Shown one piece after another: positions 63,228 to 64,000 of a stretch of 64,000 nucleotides of DNA. The stretch lies in the NCBI RefSeq assembly GCF_016907495.1, contig NZ_JAFBCC010000001.1, positions 2,108,001 to 2,172,000 on the forward strand, in the 5' to 3' direction. Every line of letters starts with the position of its first letter. Position 1 is the first letter of the stretch. The stretch comes from Arthrobacter tumbae. GTDB taxonomy: Bacteria > Actinomycetota > Actinomycetes > Actinomycetales > Micrococcaceae. The translations under genes and the position numbers were made by a program. The notes beneath the pieces were generated by a model. The model had not been told where the DNA came from. It did no database searches and saw only the letters and a program-made list of their open reading frames with translations.

Positions 63228-63602
63228 ATGAGCACCAATCCCATCTCTGGTCAGGTGATGTTTACCAACCCCGCTACCGCCCACCTCGGTTCCGCGTATC
63301 GCGTCACCGAGGAGGAGTGGGTAGTACTGGACGATTATGGGATGGGGGTAGGAACGATTTGGACCCCCTATCTGTGGCAACCGGGAGTTTATCGATGTGA
63401 TCCGCTCCCCGGCGCTCCGGCTGTAGCCGGACACCAGAGTCGCCACTTCGGGCAGGTGCTGGATCACGCCCTGCGGCAGTTCAGAGGGTCGCATGAGAAT
63501 TCGAACAATGAGGATCGTCCCCAAGCCTTACCACCCCGATGTAACAGTCCTCGTCGAGGGCTTGCGGGCCGAGTGCTTGCAAATCTACGGATCTCGCGAT
63601 GA
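63228..63602 (+). CDS. Hypothetical protein
   Basis: 124 residues from ATG 63228, preceded by GAAGGA. Starts MSTNPISGQVMFTNPATAHL and contains EEEWVVLDDYGMGVGTIWTP. No domain was recognised. Its 3' part overlaps the GNAT fragment at 63493 in another frame, so the true end may be earlier or one of the two is not translated. The preceding gap, 62764-63227, shows no convincing gene. Confidence 0.4.
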   Translation: MSTNPISGQVMFTNPATAHLGSAYRVTEEEWVVLDDYGMGVGTIWTPYLWQPGVYRCDPLPGAPAVAGHQSRHFGQVLDHALRQFRGSHENSNNEDRPQALPPRCNSPRRGLAGRVLANLRISR

Positions 63603-63807
63603 CAGTCCGATTGGAGCTGCTCAGTTTTCGTCGCCCTGCGGCGACTTCGCAGTTGGCTACGACGGAGATTTTCCCATAGCCATTGACGGTTGGAGGCTCC
63701 GCGACGACGGACGTGCCGAGCTGAAGCGGATGTACATCGTTGATGCTCATGAAGGAAATGGGCACCCTCGATCGATTCTTCAGTGGTCTGGGAGCCTCGG
63801 CCGTTGA
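63493..63807 (+). pseudogene. GNAT acetyltransferase, truncated
   Basis: 104 residues show the first part of a GNAT fold: VEGLRAECLQIYG, then FPIAIDGWRLRDDGRAELKR and MYIVDAHEGNGHPRSILQWS. After this acetyl-CoA-binding region the frame ends, so the last helices and strands, about 50 residues, are missing. The start follows GAGGG. A truncated remnant is more likely than a working enzyme. Confidence 0.55.
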
Positions 63808-64000
63808 CGCTGTTGGATGGTTACTGCTGCGTAGGCCTCTGGCGAGTTACGGTCGGCTTGCACGAGACGGGCTCGGGTTCTGATGCGTGTCTTTCGTATG
63901 GATTCATCGGCGGTTACGCGCACGATCACGAGGGGGCTCCCACCCACTGCTTCCTTGTACCGGGACGACTCGAATTCCTCTCCCTCGTCGAAAAGATCTC
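63780..64000 (-). CDS. Partial protein, C-terminal 72 residues (window end)
   Basis: The minus strand is open from the window edge to a stop at 63780. The residues begin DLFDEGEEFESSRYKEAVGG and run through SPLVIVRVTADESIRKTRIR, with an arginine-rich end RQRPRLPDH. The regular high-GC codon use suggests a real gene entering from beyond the window. No family recognised. It overlaps the end of the truncated GNAT. Confidence 0.45.
   Translation of the reverse strand, partial: DLFDEGEEFESSRYKEAVGGSPLVIVRVTADESIRKTRIRTRARLVQADRNSPEAYAAVTIQQRQRPRLPDH

Noticed and set aside
62901..63524. Minus-strand frame of 207 residues near the 3' end
   Set aside because: Low-complexity composition, no start signal, and it overlaps plausible plus-strand frames.
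1..64000. tRNA, rRNA or riboswitch genes
   Set aside because: No cloverleaf, T-loop GTTCGAATC-type arm or known riboswitch core was seen in the intergenic DNA.

Overview
The window reads as chromosomal DNA from a high-GC Gram-positive bacterium (Actinomycetota, probably Micrococcales and Arthrobacter-like). This rests on high GC at third codon positions, frequent GTG/TTG starts with AGGAG-type ribosome sites, and families typical of soil actinobacteria: ROK and IclR regulators, lipoprotein sugar-binding proteins, a CU044_5270-type sigma-factor partner, and the Tct carboxylate transporter. The assignment is inference; there is no rRNA or other marker gene in the window.

Region 1 (1-15.4 kb) is a plant-mannan/galactomannan locus. 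It has the end of a Gfo/Idh/MocA oxidoreductase, a TIM-barrel sugar isomerase/epimerase, a GH2 beta-mannosidase overlapping a GH36 alpha-galactosidase, a ROK regulator, a large secreted multidomain GH26 mannanase, a secreted GH5 mannanase, a LacI-type protein without its DNA-binding domain, and a second ROK regulator. Secreted mannanases would cut the polymer; the intracellular mannosidase and galactosidase would finish the oligosaccharides. Both mannanase genes carry nearly the same 20-bp site upstream.

Region 2 (15.4-19.2 kb) is decayed: a ROK C-terminal relic, a frameshifted gene, a DUF1016/YhcG-type PD-(D/E)XK nuclease whose promoter and coding region share a long palindrome, an IS21 relic, and a DUF6968-like gene.

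Region 3 (19.3-28.1 kb) is a polyol (sorbitol/mannitol-type) operon: a divergent AraC regulator, ABC binding protein and two permeases (no ATPase), Zn-dependent polyol dehydrogenase, PfkB sugar kinase with a substituted catalytic motif, a P-loop kinase, and a long-chain mannitol dehydrogenase.

Region 4 (28.2-45.3 kb) is accessory DNA made mostly of small, often single-gene units: membrane proteins of 54-77 residues, lipoproteins, GNAT enzymes, a RES-domain protein, an ECF sigma-factor operon, and an intact-ended IS21 element with a 6-bp target duplication and a frameshifted istA. A short directional motif (consensus GATCCCTCACCG) recurs at least 14 times between 29.8 and 45.2 kb, always on the + strand. 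It often brackets exactly one small gene, giving a cassette-array-like layout with no recombinase in view. This is the most interesting feature of the window.

Region 5 (46.1-62.8 kb) is a long same-strand catabolic cluster for an organic acid or acidic sugar derivative: Zn-alcohol dehydrogenase, RraA-type aldolase, aldehyde dehydrogenase, D-2-hydroxyacid dehydrogenase, IclR regulator, two CaiB/BaiF CoA-transferases flanking a GH88-like hydrolase, acyl-CoA dehydrogenase, enoyl-CoA hydratase, TctCBA transporter, a tartronate-semialdehyde-reductase-like enzyme and glycerate kinase. The 3' end (62.8-64 kb) has small or truncated genes and a partial gene on the minus strand.
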